64,000 nt of DNA from assembly GCF_000829825.1 (NCBI RefSeq), contig NZ_JXSL01000025.1, positions 62,001 to 126,000 on the forward strand, written 5' to 3'. The number at the start of each line of letters is the position of its first letter. Position 1 is the stretch's first letter. Origin of the DNA: Paramagnetospirillum magnetotacticum MS-1. GTDB taxonomy: Bacteria > Pseudomonadota > Alphaproteobacteria > Rhodospirillales > Magnetospirillaceae. Shown here one piece after another: positions 42,801 to 50,983 of the stretch. The notes beneath the pieces are model-generated. The model saw nothing but the letters and a program-made list of their open reading frames with translations. It did no database searches and had not been told where the DNA came from. The position numbers were made by a program, and so were the translations under genes.

Positions 42801-44258
42801 TCACACACCCCAGCGCGGGATGTGATGGTTCCCCTTGGAGACGCAGACGTTTTTCACTTCCAGAAACGCCTCGTAGGAATAGTGACCGCCCTCGCGGCCG
42901 GTCCCCGAACCCTTGATGCCGCCGAAGGGCTGGCGCAGGTCGCGGACATTCTGGGAATTGACGAAGACCAGACCGGCCTCGATGCCTTCGGCCATGCGGA
43001 TGGCCTTGGCGCCGTTCTCGGTCCACACATAGGAGGCCAGGCCGTAGGTGGTGGCATTGGCGATCTTCAGCGCCTCGGCCTCATCCTTGAACCGGATGAC
43101 GCAGGCCACAGGCCCGAAGATCTCCTCCTGGGCGACGCGCCAGGAATTGTCCACATCGGCCAGGACGGTGGGCTTCACGAAATTGCCGTTCTTCAGGTGA
43201 GCGGGCAGGCCCTCGGGCTCGCCCAGGCCACCGGCGACGACGCGTGCCCCTTCCTTGATGCCCAGTTCGATATAGCCGGTCACCTTCTTCCAGTGGTCCC
43301 GCGTGATCATGGGGCCCACATTGGTGGCCTCATCGAGGGGATCGCCCACCACCACCTTCTTGGTGCGCTCGGCCAGGGCCGCGACGAAGCGGTCGTAGAT
43401 GCCGTCCTGGACCAGGATGCGGGTGCCGTTGGTGCAGCTTTCGCCGTTATTGCCGTAGACGGCGACGATGGCGGCATCCACGGCGCGCTCGAAATCGCAA
43501 TCGTCGAAGACGATGTTGGGCGACTTGCCGCCCAGTTCCATGGAGTACTTCTTCAGCCCGCCGCTCTGGATGATGCGGTTGCCGGTGGCGGTGGAGCCGG
43601 TGAAGGACACGCCGCGCACATCCGGGTGCTTGACCAGGGCTTCACCCACCGCCGAGCCATAGCCGTGGACGATGTTGAACACACCGGCGGGAATGCCCGC
43701 CTCCAGGATCAGCTGTCCCAGGCGGTCGGCCGACAGCGGCGACAATTCGCTCATCTTCAAGACGGCGGTGTTGCCGAAGGCCAGGCACGGCGCCGTCTTC
43801 CAGGTCGCCGTCATGAAGGGCACGTTCCACGGCGAGATCAGGCCCACCACGCCCACCGGCTGATAGATGGTGTAGTTCAGGTGGTCGTTGGTGGGATAGG
43901 TCTCGCCGTCCACATGTTGGCAGGTGTCGGCGAAGAAGTAGAAATTGTCGGCGGCGCGCGGCACCAGCATCTTCTTGGTGCGCCAGTAGGATTGTCCCGT
44001 GTCCAGGCTTTCCAGCTTGGCGATCTCGTCCACATGCTGGTTGATCAGGTCGCCCACCTTGCGCAGCAGCTTGGCGCGCTGGGCAGGCGCCAGACCCGCC
44101 CATTTGGGGAAGGCTTCCTTGGCGGCCGCCACGGCCCTAGCCACCTCGGCCTCGCCACCGGCGGCGATCTGGCAGATCACCTCATTGGTGGCGGGGTTGA
44201 GATTGGCGATGGTGGAGGCGCTCTCCACATGCTTGCCGTTGATGAGATGCTTGATCAT
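42801..44258 (-). CDS. hpaE: 5-carboxymethyl-2-hydroxymuconate semialdehyde dehydrogenase
   Basis: The 485-residue aldehyde dehydrogenase oxidises the ring-cleavage semialdehyde with NAD. Catalytic Cys275 (NNGESCTNGTR) and general base Glu241 (MELGGK) are present, with the NAD-binding SPWNVPFMTATWK and FTGSTATGN. MIKHLINGKHVESAST begins at ATG 44258, 5 bases after the preceding stop and with GGAG 9 bases upstream. Operon position between hpaG2 and hpaD supports HpaE over other ALDHs. Confidence 0.95.
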   Translation of the reverse strand: MIKHLINGKHVESASTIANLNPATNEVICQIAAGGEAEVARAVAAAKEAFPKWAGLAPAQRAKLLRKVGDLINQHVDEIAKLESLDTGQSYWRTKKMLVPRAADNFYFFADTCQHVDGETYPTNDHLNYTIYQPVGVVGLISPWNVPFMTATWKTAPCLAFGNTAVLKMSELSPLSADRLGQLILEAGIPAGVFNIVHGYGSAVGEALVKHPDVRGVSFTGSTATGNRIIQSGGLKKYSMELGGKSPNIVFDDCDFERAVDAAIVAVYGNNGESCTNGTRILVQDGIYDRFVAALAERTKKVVVGDPLDEATNVGPMITRDHWKKVTGYIELGIKEGARVVAGGLGEPEGLPAHLKNGNFVKPTVLADVDNSWRVAQEEIFGPVACVIRFKDEAEALKIANATTYGLASYVWTENGAKAIRMAEGIEAGLVFVNSQNVRDLRQPFGGIKGSGTGREGGHYSYEAFLEVKNVCVSKGNHHIPRWGV

Positions 44259-44263
44259 CGCGT

Positions 44264-45025
44264 TCAGCTCCGCTGGAAATAGGTTTCGTCGTCGACGATG
44301 AAATTGGTCAGGCGTCCGACGCCCTCGACCTCGGTCACCACCTCGTCGCCGGGCTTGACGTCGACGATGCCGTCGGGCGTGCCGGTCAGGATCAGGTCGC
44401 CGGGCGAAAGGGTCATGAAGGAGGACAGGTATTCGATCAGGGCGGGCACCCCGAACACCATGTCGCGGGTGTTGCCGGACTGGACCTTGGCCCCGTTCAC
44501 ATAGGTGGATATGTCGAGATTCATGGGATCGGCCACGTCGTCCCTGTCCACCATCCACGGCCCCAGCACGGTGCAGCCGTCACGGTTCTTGGTCCGCAGA
44601 TTGGGGCGGTAGTAATTTTCCAGGAAATTGCGGATGGCATAGTCGTTGGCCACGGTGTAGCCCGCCACGAAGTCATAGGCGTCCGCCGCCTTGACGTCGC
44701 GGGCGGTGCGGCCGATGACCACCGCCAGCTCGCATTCGTAATGCATGAAACCGGCCTCGGCGGGCTTACGCGTCACGGCGCGGTGACCGATGAAGGTGCC
44801 CGGCCCCTTGATGAAGGCCAGGGGCTTCTCCGGCGCCTTGAAGGCCAGTTCCTTGGCGTGGTCGGCATAGTTGATGGCCAGCGCGAAACTGGTGCCGGGC
44901 GACACGGGCGGCAGCCACACCACCTTGTCTTCGGCCACTCGGCGTCCGTCGGCCAGGATCACCGTGTCGCCCTCGACCTGGGCGTCGTGAATGGCGCCGT
45001 TATAGGCTACGCGTGCGCGCTTCAT
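44264..45025 (-). CDS. hpaG2: HpaG C-terminal-type subunit: 5-oxopent-3-ene-1,2,5-tricarboxylate decarboxylase (FAH family)
   Basis: A 253-residue FAH-fold protein with the full metal-site pattern: MHYECELAVVIGRTARDV (Glu-x-Glu), GYTVANDYAIRNFLE (Asp) and the LILTGTPDGIVDVKPGDEV motif near the C-terminus. It corresponds to the catalytic half of enterobacterial HpaG, which decarboxylates and isomerises the tricarboxylate. ATG 45025 overlaps the hpaG1 stop. The fused enterobacterial HpaG is encoded here as two separate genes. Confidence 0.92.
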   Translation of the reverse strand: MKRARVAYNGAIHDAQVEGDTVILADGRRVAEDKVVWLPPVSPGTSFALAINYADHAKELAFKAPEKPLAFIKGPGTFIGHRAVTRKPAEAGFMHYECELAVVIGRTARDVKAADAYDFVAGYTVANDYAIRNFLENYYRPNLRTKNRDGCTVLGPWMVDRDDVADPMNLDISTYVNGAKVQSGNTRDMVFGVPALIEYLSSFMTLSPGDLILTGTPDGIVDVKPGDEVVTEVEGVGRLTNFIVDDETYFQRS

Positions 45026-45795
45026 GCTGCGCCCTCCTCGATGGTGCATTCCAGGGCGCCCAGGCCCTCGATCTCGATGCGCACATGGTCACCGCGTCCG
45101 GCAGTGGGCACCGCGCCGACCGGATAGCCCAGCGTCAGCACATCGCCTTGCCCCAGGTTCATGAAGGCGGTGACATCGGCCACCAGTTGCGGCGCCGGGC
45201 GAACAAGACTGTCCAGGCGGCGCTCGGCTTTCAGCTCGCCGTTGACGAAGGTCTTGATCACCAGATTATGCGGATCGGCGATCTCGGCCTTGTCCACCAC
45301 CCAGGGGCCGACGGGGCAGGCGCCGTCGAAGCACTTTTCCTGCACTGGCGGGCGATAGACGCTGTCATTGGGCACCGAGAGGTCGAGCACGATGGTGTAG
45401 CCGCCCACTGTGTCCAAAGCCGTCTCGGGATTGGCTCTTGCGGTCTGGCGCTTGAAGACGAGGCCCACCGAGGCACCCAGTTCCACCCGCTCGGCATAGG
45501 CGGGCAGGCGCACCCGTCCGCCATGGCCCAGATGGGTGTTCTTGGGCTTGAAATAGAGCACCGGCACGGTGGGCGGGGCCTTGTACGGGTCGGCGTTCAG
45601 CCGCTCGCCGAAGCGCTCCATGGTGGAGACCTCGTTTAAGAGCGGGCCGTAGATCCAGCCCGTCACAGCCGGAGCGAAGGAGCCCTCGGCAATGGCCAGT
45701 CTGCGGCCGCCCAGATCCAGGCTGGTTCCGTCGGGAGTGACGGCTCCGCTGGTGGGGGCGGAGGCGCCGGGAAGGTTGATGCGTGCGATTCGCAT
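45022..45795 (-). CDS. hpaG1: HpaG N-terminal-type subunit (FAH family)
   Basis: A 257-residue FAH-fold protein matching the N-terminal half of HpaG: YGPLLNEVSTMERFGERLNA, PPTVPVLYFKPKNTHLGHGG, and TLGYPVGAVPTAGRGDHVRI near the end. Where hpaG2 has Glu-x-Glu it has VELGASVGLVF, so one metal ligand is missing and it may be a structural or regulatory subunit. It starts 20 bases after the TRAP dctM stop and is coupled to hpaG2. Confidence 0.9.
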   Translation of the reverse strand: MRIARINLPGASAPTSGAVTPDGTSLDLGGRRLAIAEGSFAPAVTGWIYGPLLNEVSTMERFGERLNADPYKAPPTVPVLYFKPKNTHLGHGGRVRLPAYAERVELGASVGLVFKRQTARANPETALDTVGGYTIVLDLSVPNDSVYRPPVQEKCFDGACPVGPWVVDKAEIADPHNLVIKTFVNGELKAERRLDSLVRPAPQLVADVTAFMNLGQGDVLTLGYPVGAVPTAGRGDHVRIEIEGLGALECTIEEGAA

Positions 45796-45814
45796 GGTGG
45801 AGTTTCCTTATGCC

Positions 45815-47143
45815 TCAGCCTGTGACGTGGACCAGCCACAGGGCCAGCGGCGGGAAGAACACCAGGACCAGGATGCGGATGAAGTCCGAAGCCAGGAAGG
45901 GCAGCACACCCATCGCGGTCTCCTTCAAGGGCACGTCCTTGGCGATCTTGTTGATGACGTAGAGATTCATGCCCACCGGCGGATGGACCAGGCCGATCTC
46001 GACCACCATCAGGGCGACGATGCCGAACCAGATGGACTTGTCCTCGATGCTCATGCCGTAGAAATCCAGGCCCAGCACCACCGGATAGAAGATCGGGATG
46101 GTGAGCAGGATCATGGCGAGAGAGTCCATGACACAACCCAGCAGCACATAGATGGCGATGATGGTGAACAGCACGCCCACGGGCGGCATGCCGCTGTTCT
46201 TCACCCAATTAGCCAGTTCGGTGGGCATCTGGGTGAGCGCCAGGGCCGAGTTCAGAAGATCGGCGCCGATCAGCACCATGAAGATCATGGCGGTGGCGAT
46301 GGCGGTGCCGAAGATGCTCTGCTTCAGGTCCTTGAAGCGCATGCCGCCCGAGACCACGGCAATGATGCCGCAGGCCGCCGCGCCGATGGAGGCGGCTTCG
46401 GTGGGATTGGCCCAGCCGCCATAGATGCCGACGATCACCACCAGGAAGACCAGCAGCACGGGCAGGATGCCCACCTGTGCCTTCAGCATCTCCTTGATCG
46501 AGACCCGCTCGCTGGCGGGACCCGCCTTGGGATCGAAGGTGACGATGATGCGGATCACCGCCATATAGCCCAGCGCCGCGACGATGCCGGGAATGACGGC
46601 GGCCACGAACAGCTTGCCGATGCTTTCCTGGGTCAGCACGGCATAGATCACCAGGGGAACCGAGGGCGGGATCAGGATGCCCAGCGTGCCGCCCGCCGCC
46701 AGGGTGCCGGTGGCGAGGCGTCCGGAATAGTTCCGGCGCGTCAGTTCGGGCAGGGCCACCTGACCCATGGTGGCGGCGGTGGCGAGCGACGAGCCGCAGA
46801 TGGCCCCGAAGGCGGCACAGGCTGCGGTGGCGGCATAGGCCAGTCCGCCCCGGAAATGGCCGATCAGGGTGCCCGCGGCATGGAACAGCGCCTTGGACAG
46901 CCCGCCATGGGTGGCGAACTGGCCCATCAGGATGAACAGCGGAATCACTGCCAGGTCGTAATTGGACAGCCGGGCGTAGACCAGATTGTTGAGCGTGAAC
47001 AGCAGCGCGTTCAACTCGCCGTGGTTCAGCACCATGTAGATGCCGGTGGCGGCCAGGAACATGGCGACGCCGATATGGATGCGCACCACCAGCATCAAGA
47101 GCAGAATGCCGAAGGCGACGAGGCCCAGCGTGGTGCCGCTCAT
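45815..47143 (-). CDS. dctM: TRAP transporter large permease (DctM)
   Basis: The 442-residue protein has about 12 membrane segments and DctM features: IHIGVAMFLAATGIYMVL, YDLAVIPLFILMGQFATHGG, ICGSSLATAATMGQVALPEL, TLGILIPPSVPLVIYAVLT and VHPPVGMNLYVIN near the C-terminus. ATG 47143 overlaps the dctQ stop (ATGA); the open frame continues upstream but inside dctQ. It forms the sodium-coupled channel of the TRAP system, here probably for an aromatic carboxylate. Confidence 0.94.
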   Translation of the reverse strand: MSGTTLGLVAFGILLLMLVVRIHIGVAMFLAATGIYMVLNHGELNALLFTLNNLVYARLSNYDLAVIPLFILMGQFATHGGLSKALFHAAGTLIGHFRGGLAYAATAACAAFGAICGSSLATAATMGQVALPELTRRNYSGRLATGTLAAGGTLGILIPPSVPLVIYAVLTQESIGKLFVAAVIPGIVAALGYMAVIRIIVTFDPKAGPASERVSIKEMLKAQVGILPVLLVFLVVIVGIYGGWANPTEAASIGAAACGIIAVVSGGMRFKDLKQSIFGTAIATAMIFMVLIGADLLNSALALTQMPTELANWVKNSGMPPVGVLFTIIAIYVLLGCVMDSLAMILLTIPIFYPVVLGLDFYGMSIEDKSIWFGIVALMVVEIGLVHPPVGMNLYVINKIAKDVPLKETAMGVLPFLASDFIRILVLVFFPPLALWLVHVTG

Positions 47144-47673
47144 GACGGTGTCTCCAGTCCAACGGTGAATTCGACGATGGTGCGGTAGATGGCGCAGATG
47201 CCGGTCAGTGCCAGACTGGGCACCATCAGCATGACGGGTATCCACAGAGGCACGGCCAGCAGGGGCGATACCTCGCCGGTATCCTGACCGTCCAGGGCCT
47301 GGAAGCCGGTGCGCCAGGCCAGCACCGCCAGGACCAGGGCCAACAGGGAATCGCCCACCGCGTCGAAGCGGCGCTTCACCTTGGGCCGGAAACCTTCGGT
47401 GAAGAACTCGACGCGCAGGTGATCGCCCCGAAGCGTGCACAGTGGGATGAAGGCGGCTGCGGCGATGGCGTTGCCCATCTGCATCATTTCCACGTCGCCG
47501 TTGACGGGCTGGAAGCCCAGCTTGCGGCTGATGATGGAGATCAGCGACATGATCACCATGGCGATCAGGGTGGCTCCACCCGTCCAGGCCATAGCCTCGG
47601 CGGCGCGGTTTAGCCACCAGTCGATGACGTCGTGAGCCCTCCGCTCGGCCGGCGGATAGAGAAGTTCCGTCAT
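47140..47673 (-). CDS. dctQ: TRAP transporter small permease (DctQ)
   Basis: A 177-residue membrane protein with four hydrophobic helices and DctQ features (MVIMSLISIISRKLGFQPVN, EMMQMGNAIAAAAFIPLCTL, GDHLRVEFFTEGF). It is located between dctP and dctM, coupled to the latter. The family acts as the obligatory partner of DctM in substrate uptake. Confidence 0.92.
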   Translation of the reverse strand: MTELLYPPAERRAHDVIDWWLNRAAEAMAWTGGATLIAMVIMSLISIISRKLGFQPVNGDVEMMQMGNAIAAAAFIPLCTLRGDHLRVEFFTEGFRPKVKRRFDAVGDSLLALVLAVLAWRTGFQALDGQDTGEVSPLLAVPLWIPVMLMVPSLALTGICAIYRTIVEFTVGLETPS

Positions 47674-47708
47674 GGGACGATTCCTTTAAGCGCGAGTGCG
47701 GGCGGGTG

Positions 47709-48764
47709 TCAGTTCTGGGCCGGGAAGTACTTGGCCGACAGCGCGCGGGCGCCCGAGGCCAGAGCCTGACCGTCCAGCTTGCGGGCGCCGACGTCCTTGA
47801 CCCATTCGTCTTCCACCGGCTTGGCCGCGTCGCGCATGGCCTGATAGGCGGCAGGTTCAAGATTGCTGACCACGGTGCCGGGGATGGTGGCGGCGTATTT
47901 CAGGTTGGAGGCGGTGACGTCGTCCCAGACCTTGCCAAAGGCCTCCACCAGAACGGGGCCGGAATTGCGGTCGATGACCGCCTTCAGATCAGCGGGCAGC
48001 GAGTCGTACTTGGCCTTGTTCATCAGCACCGACAGGACGGTGGCCACCGGGAAGGGACGGCCAGCGGGCGGAGCGATATGGTACTTGGTGACCTCGTCGA
48101 TCTTGGTGGGTCGCATCAGTTCCCACGGCAGCAGGCCGCCATCGACCACGCCCTTGGCGATGGCGTCGGCCACCTGGGATGGCGGCATGGAAACCGGAAC
48201 GCCGCCCAGAGACTGCAGGGTCTTGGCGGCCAGACGGGTGGGGGTGCGCAGCTTGAGGCCCTTGACCTCGGCCAGGCTCTTCACGTCGGTCGCGGCGGTG
48301 TGGAACAGCCCGCCGCCATCGATATGCACCGCCAGCACCTTATAGGCGGCGAATTCGTCCTTGGCGTACTGGTTGTAGTAGTCCCAGGTCATGCGGCTGC
48401 CATCCAGGGCATTGGCCACCATGAAGGGCAATTCCAGGGCCTCGATGGCCGGGAAACGGCCCGCGGAGTATCCGGGCGCCGTCCACACGATGTCGGCCAC
48501 GCCGTTCCTCACCTGATCCACCAGTTGCGACGGCGTGCCACCCAACTGCATGGCGGGGAAGATCTGACACTTGATGCGGTTGTTGGACTCGGCGGCGACC
48601 TTATCGCACCACGGGCCGATCACCTGGGCATGCGCAGGGGCCACTGGCGGCAGGAAATGGGCGAATTTCAGAATGACCTCGTCTGCGGCCCGAACAGCCG
48701 GGGCCGAAGCCATGGCGCCAAGGGCCAGGACGGCAAGGCTGAGGACGGTTTTCTTGATACGCAT
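47709..48764 (-). CDS. dctP: TRAP transporter solute-binding protein (DctP)
   Basis: A 351-residue periplasmic binding protein. The signal peptide (MRIKKTVLSLAVLALGAMAS) is probably cleaved near residue 26. The mature part has LKFAHFLPPVAPAHAQVIGP, IKCQIFPAMQLGGTPSQLVD and the DctP-type ligand-binding segment LKGLKLRTPTRLAA-like (EVKGLKLRTPTR). First gene of the catabolic operon, so the ligand is likely 4-hydroxyphenylacetate, homoprotocatechuate or a relative. GGAGG is 5 bases before ATG 48764. Confidence 0.92.
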   Translation of the reverse strand: MRIKKTVLSLAVLALGAMASAPAVRAADEVILKFAHFLPPVAPAHAQVIGPWCDKVAAESNNRIKCQIFPAMQLGGTPSQLVDQVRNGVADIVWTAPGYSAGRFPAIEALELPFMVANALDGSRMTWDYYNQYAKDEFAAYKVLAVHIDGGGLFHTAATDVKSLAEVKGLKLRTPTRLAAKTLQSLGGVPVSMPPSQVADAIAKGVVDGGLLPWELMRPTKIDEVTKYHIAPPAGRPFPVATVLSVLMNKAKYDSLPADLKAVIDRNSGPVLVEAFGKVWDDVTASNLKYAATIPGTVVSNLEPAAYQAMRDAAKPVEDEWVKDVGARKLDGQALASGARALSAKYFPAQN

Positions 48765-48814
48765 GGTTTCCTCCGTGTTGGCGATGCGCGGTCGGGTCCT
48801 TTGCCCTGGCCGTC

Positions 48815-48850
48815 GTATTAGTTAACATGTGCTATGTAGTTAACATGTTA
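48815..48850 (-). promoter_or_regulatory. Promoter and MarR-type operator of the dctP-hpa operon
   Basis: On the minus strand TTAACT (48843-48838), 17 bases and TAATAC (48820-48815) form a good promoter. The same DNA holds a direct repeat AGTTAACATGT (48820-48830 and 48838-48848) and the perfect palindrome TAACATGTTA (48841-48850). A repressor bound there would cover both promoter boxes. Similar palindromes occur before gabD. Confidence 0.65.
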
Positions 48851-48957
48851 GCGAATACGATGTCACTATGATGTTAGTGAGTCAATGGTCGAGTTGGGTT
48901 GACCTGGAGGAATTGCGGCGCGACCATGGTCCCCGGCCACGTTCGGGGGAACAGACG

Positions 48958-49419
48958 TTGAGCACCGAGATTTTTCATCCCAATCTGCCGCTGCTGCTGG
49001 CCCAGGCCCGTGAAGAGATCATTTCGCGCTTCCGGCCCATCCTCAATCACTTCGGGGTGACCGAGCAGCAATGGCGCATCCTGCGCGTTCTGCGCCATTC
49101 CGAGCCCCTGGAGCCGCGCCAAATCTGCGAGATATGCCTGTTTTTGAGCCCCAGCCTGACCGGCGTCCTGGCCCGCATGGAAGAGATGGATCTGGTCAGG
49201 AAGGAAAGGGTGGAAAGCGATCATCGCCGGGTGATGGTCCATATGACCGACAAAAGCCGGGCCCTGGTGGACGCCGCCATTCCCCTGATCACCGAGCAGT
49301 ACCGCTTTATCGAAGACGTCATTGGCGCCAAGCAGACGGCCGAGCTATACGATGTGCTGACGAAACTGACGGCGCTGCACGGTGCCGCCATTCCCCTGGT
49401 CAAACTGCCGCCCAAGTGA
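48958..49419 (+). CDS. hpaR: MarR-family regulator of homoprotocatechuate degradation (HpaR/HpcR-like)
   Basis: A 153-residue protein with the HpaR layout: LLLAQAREEIISRFRPILNH, TEQQWRILRVLRHSEPLEPR, LSPSLTGVLARMEEMDLVRK (recognition helix and wing) and SDHRRVMVHMTDK. TTG 48958 is chosen because GGGGGA is 7 bases upstream and the length then equals known HpaR proteins; ATG 48868 would add 30 unrelated residues and lie at the operator. Divergent from the hpa operon, it most likely represses it and responds to a pathway aromatic. Confidence 0.85.
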   Translation: MSTEIFHPNLPLLLAQAREEIISRFRPILNHFGVTEQQWRILRVLRHSEPLEPRQICEICLFLSPSLTGVLARMEEMDLVRKERVESDHRRVMVHMTDKSRALVDAAIPLITEQYRFIEDVIGAKQTAELYDVLTKLTALHGAAIPLVKLPPK

Positions 49420-49425
49420 GCTCCC

Positions 49426-50598
49426 ATGTTTCCTGACAATCTTCTGGCGGTCTTCGACCGCACCGATGTGATCTTCGAGCATGGCGAGGGGGCATGGCTG
49501 ACCGCCGCTGATGGCCGCCGCTTCCTGGATTTCGGCGCGGGCGTGGCGGTGAATGCTTTGGGCCATGCCCATCCCCGACTGGTGGCGGCCCTGGGCGAGC
49601 AGGCGGGCAAGCTGTGGCATTGCTCCAATCTCTACCGGGTGCCGGGGCAGGAGCGGGTGGCCCAGCGGCTGGTCGATGCGTCCTTCGCCGACACGGCATT
49701 CTTCTGCAATACCGGCGCCGAGGCCATGGAGCTGGTGATCAAGATCGCCCGGCGTTACCACCACTGCGCAGGCCATCCCGAGCGCAACCGCATCATCGCC
49801 TGCACGGGCAGCTTTCACGGCCGCACCATCGCCACCCTGGCGGCGGCGGGAACGGCGAAATATCTGGAAGGCTTTGGCCCGGTGGCCCAGGGCTTCGACC
49901 ATGTGCCCTATGGCGATCTGGAGGCGGTGCAGGGCGCCATCGGGTCCAATACCGCCGCCATCCTGGTGGAGCCGGTCCAAGGCGAGGGCGGCATCCGTCC
50001 GGGCGATCCCGCCTATCTGCGGGGCCTGCGGGCGCTGGCCGACGAGTTCGGCCTGCTGCTGCTCATGGATGAGGTACAGACCGGCATCGGACGGACGGGC
50101 AAGCTGTTCGCCCATGAATGGTCGGGCATCGCGCCCGATGTCATGGGACTTGCCAAGGGGCTGGGCGGGGGCTTTCCGGTGGGCGCCGTTCTGGCGACGG
50201 AAAAAGCGGCGGCCTGCATGACGCCCGGCACCCATGGCTGCACCTTCGGCGGCAATCCCCTGGCCATGGCGGTGGCCGAGGCGGTGCTTGACGAGATCAT
50301 GGCCCCCGGCTTTCTGGACCGCGTCCAGGCGGTGGCCGCGATGCTGCGCGGCAAGCTGGATGACCTTGCCCGCCGCTATCCCCAGGCGATTGCCGAAGTG
50401 CGCGGCCAGGGCCTGATGCTGGGCCTCAAGACCGTGCCGCTGAACACCGAGTTCAACGCCAAGCTGTTCGCCGCCGGTCTGCTGGCGGTGGGCGCGGGCG
50501 ACAATGTGGTGCGTCTGGTGCCGCCCCTGATCATCGGCGAGGCCGAGGTGGTCCGCGCGGTGGAGATCATTGAAGGGGTCTGCGCCAGCTTCAGCTGA
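49426..50598 (+). CDS. argD: Class III aminotransferase, acetylornithine/succinyldiaminopimelate aminotransferase type
   Basis: The 390-residue PLP enzyme matches ArgD: FDRTDVIFEHGEGAWLTAAD, LGHAHPRLVAAL, NTGAEAMELVIKIARRYHH, SFHGRTIATLAA, MDEVQTGIGRTGKLFAHEW (Asp215 at the pyridine nitrogen) and the Schiff-base lysine Lys244 in GLAKGLGGGFPVGA. The family normally acts in arginine or lysine synthesis, but this gene lies 6 bases after hpaR and no arg gene is near, so it may serve another omega-amine. Function assignment is therefore tentative. It overlaps the convergent GlcG-like gene by 8 bases. Confidence 0.8.
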   Translation: MFPDNLLAVFDRTDVIFEHGEGAWLTAADGRRFLDFGAGVAVNALGHAHPRLVAALGEQAGKLWHCSNLYRVPGQERVAQRLVDASFADTAFFCNTGAEAMELVIKIARRYHHCAGHPERNRIIACTGSFHGRTIATLAAAGTAKYLEGFGPVAQGFDHVPYGDLEAVQGAIGSNTAAILVEPVQGEGGIRPGDPAYLRGLRALADEFGLLLLMDEVQTGIGRTGKLFAHEWSGIAPDVMGLAKGLGGGFPVGAVLATEKAAACMTPGTHGCTFGGNPLAMAVAEAVLDEIMAPGFLDRVQAVAAMLRGKLDDLARRYPQAIAEVRGQGLMLGLKTVPLNTEFNAKLFAAGLLAVGAGDNVVRLVPPLIIGEAEVVRAVEIIEGVCASFS

Positions 50599-50983
50599 TC
50601 GCCATCAGCCCGGCAGCGGCGATCTCGCAATCCTCATCCTCGGTGGCGCCCGATATGCCGATGGCGCCTGTGACCGCGCCGTCTTTGAGCACCGGCACGC
50701 CCCCACCGATGGGAATGAAACCATCCCGCCCCGAAAGGCCCTCCAGCACATGAGGGCGGCCCCCGATGCGGTCCTTCCACTGCGCGGTGGGCTTGCCGAA
50801 TCCGGCTGCGGTGCGGGCCTTGTCGGTGGAGATGGTGACGCCGTGAAAGGGGGCTCCGTCCATGCGGATCAAGGCTTTGAGATGGCCGCCCGCATCCACC
50901 GCCACGGCGGTGACCTTGACGCCCATGGCGCGCGCCTTGGCGATGGCGGCCTGAACGGCGGCCAGGGCCTGTTCCTCGGTCAT
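50591..50983 (-). CDS. GlcG/HbpS-family small protein (DUF336)
   Basis: A 130-residue protein of the Haem_degrading/GlcG family: ALAAVQAAIAKARAMGVKVT, AVDAGGHLKALIRMDGAPF, STDKARTAAGFG and PIGGGVPVLKDGAVTGAIGI. Family members accompany many catabolic operons and some bind heme or corrinoids, but the role here is unknown. Its ATG overlaps the gabD stop, so it is the second gene of the gabD unit. Confidence 0.88.
   Translation of the reverse strand: MTEEQALAAVQAAIAKARAMGVKVTAVAVDAGGHLKALIRMDGAPFHGVTISTDKARTAAGFGKPTAQWKDRIGGRPHVLEGLSGRDGFIPIGGGVPVLKDGAVTGAIGISGATEDEDCEIAAAGLMAIS

Noticed and set aside
47144-47860. Extension of dctM to 681 codons
   Set aside because: The added part lies inside dctQ and dctP in another frame; the DctM family start is at 47143.
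48868-48957. ATG 48868 as hpaR start
   Set aside because: It adds 30 residues unlike HpaR proteins, lies by the operator, and lacks a ribosome site; TTG 48958 has one.
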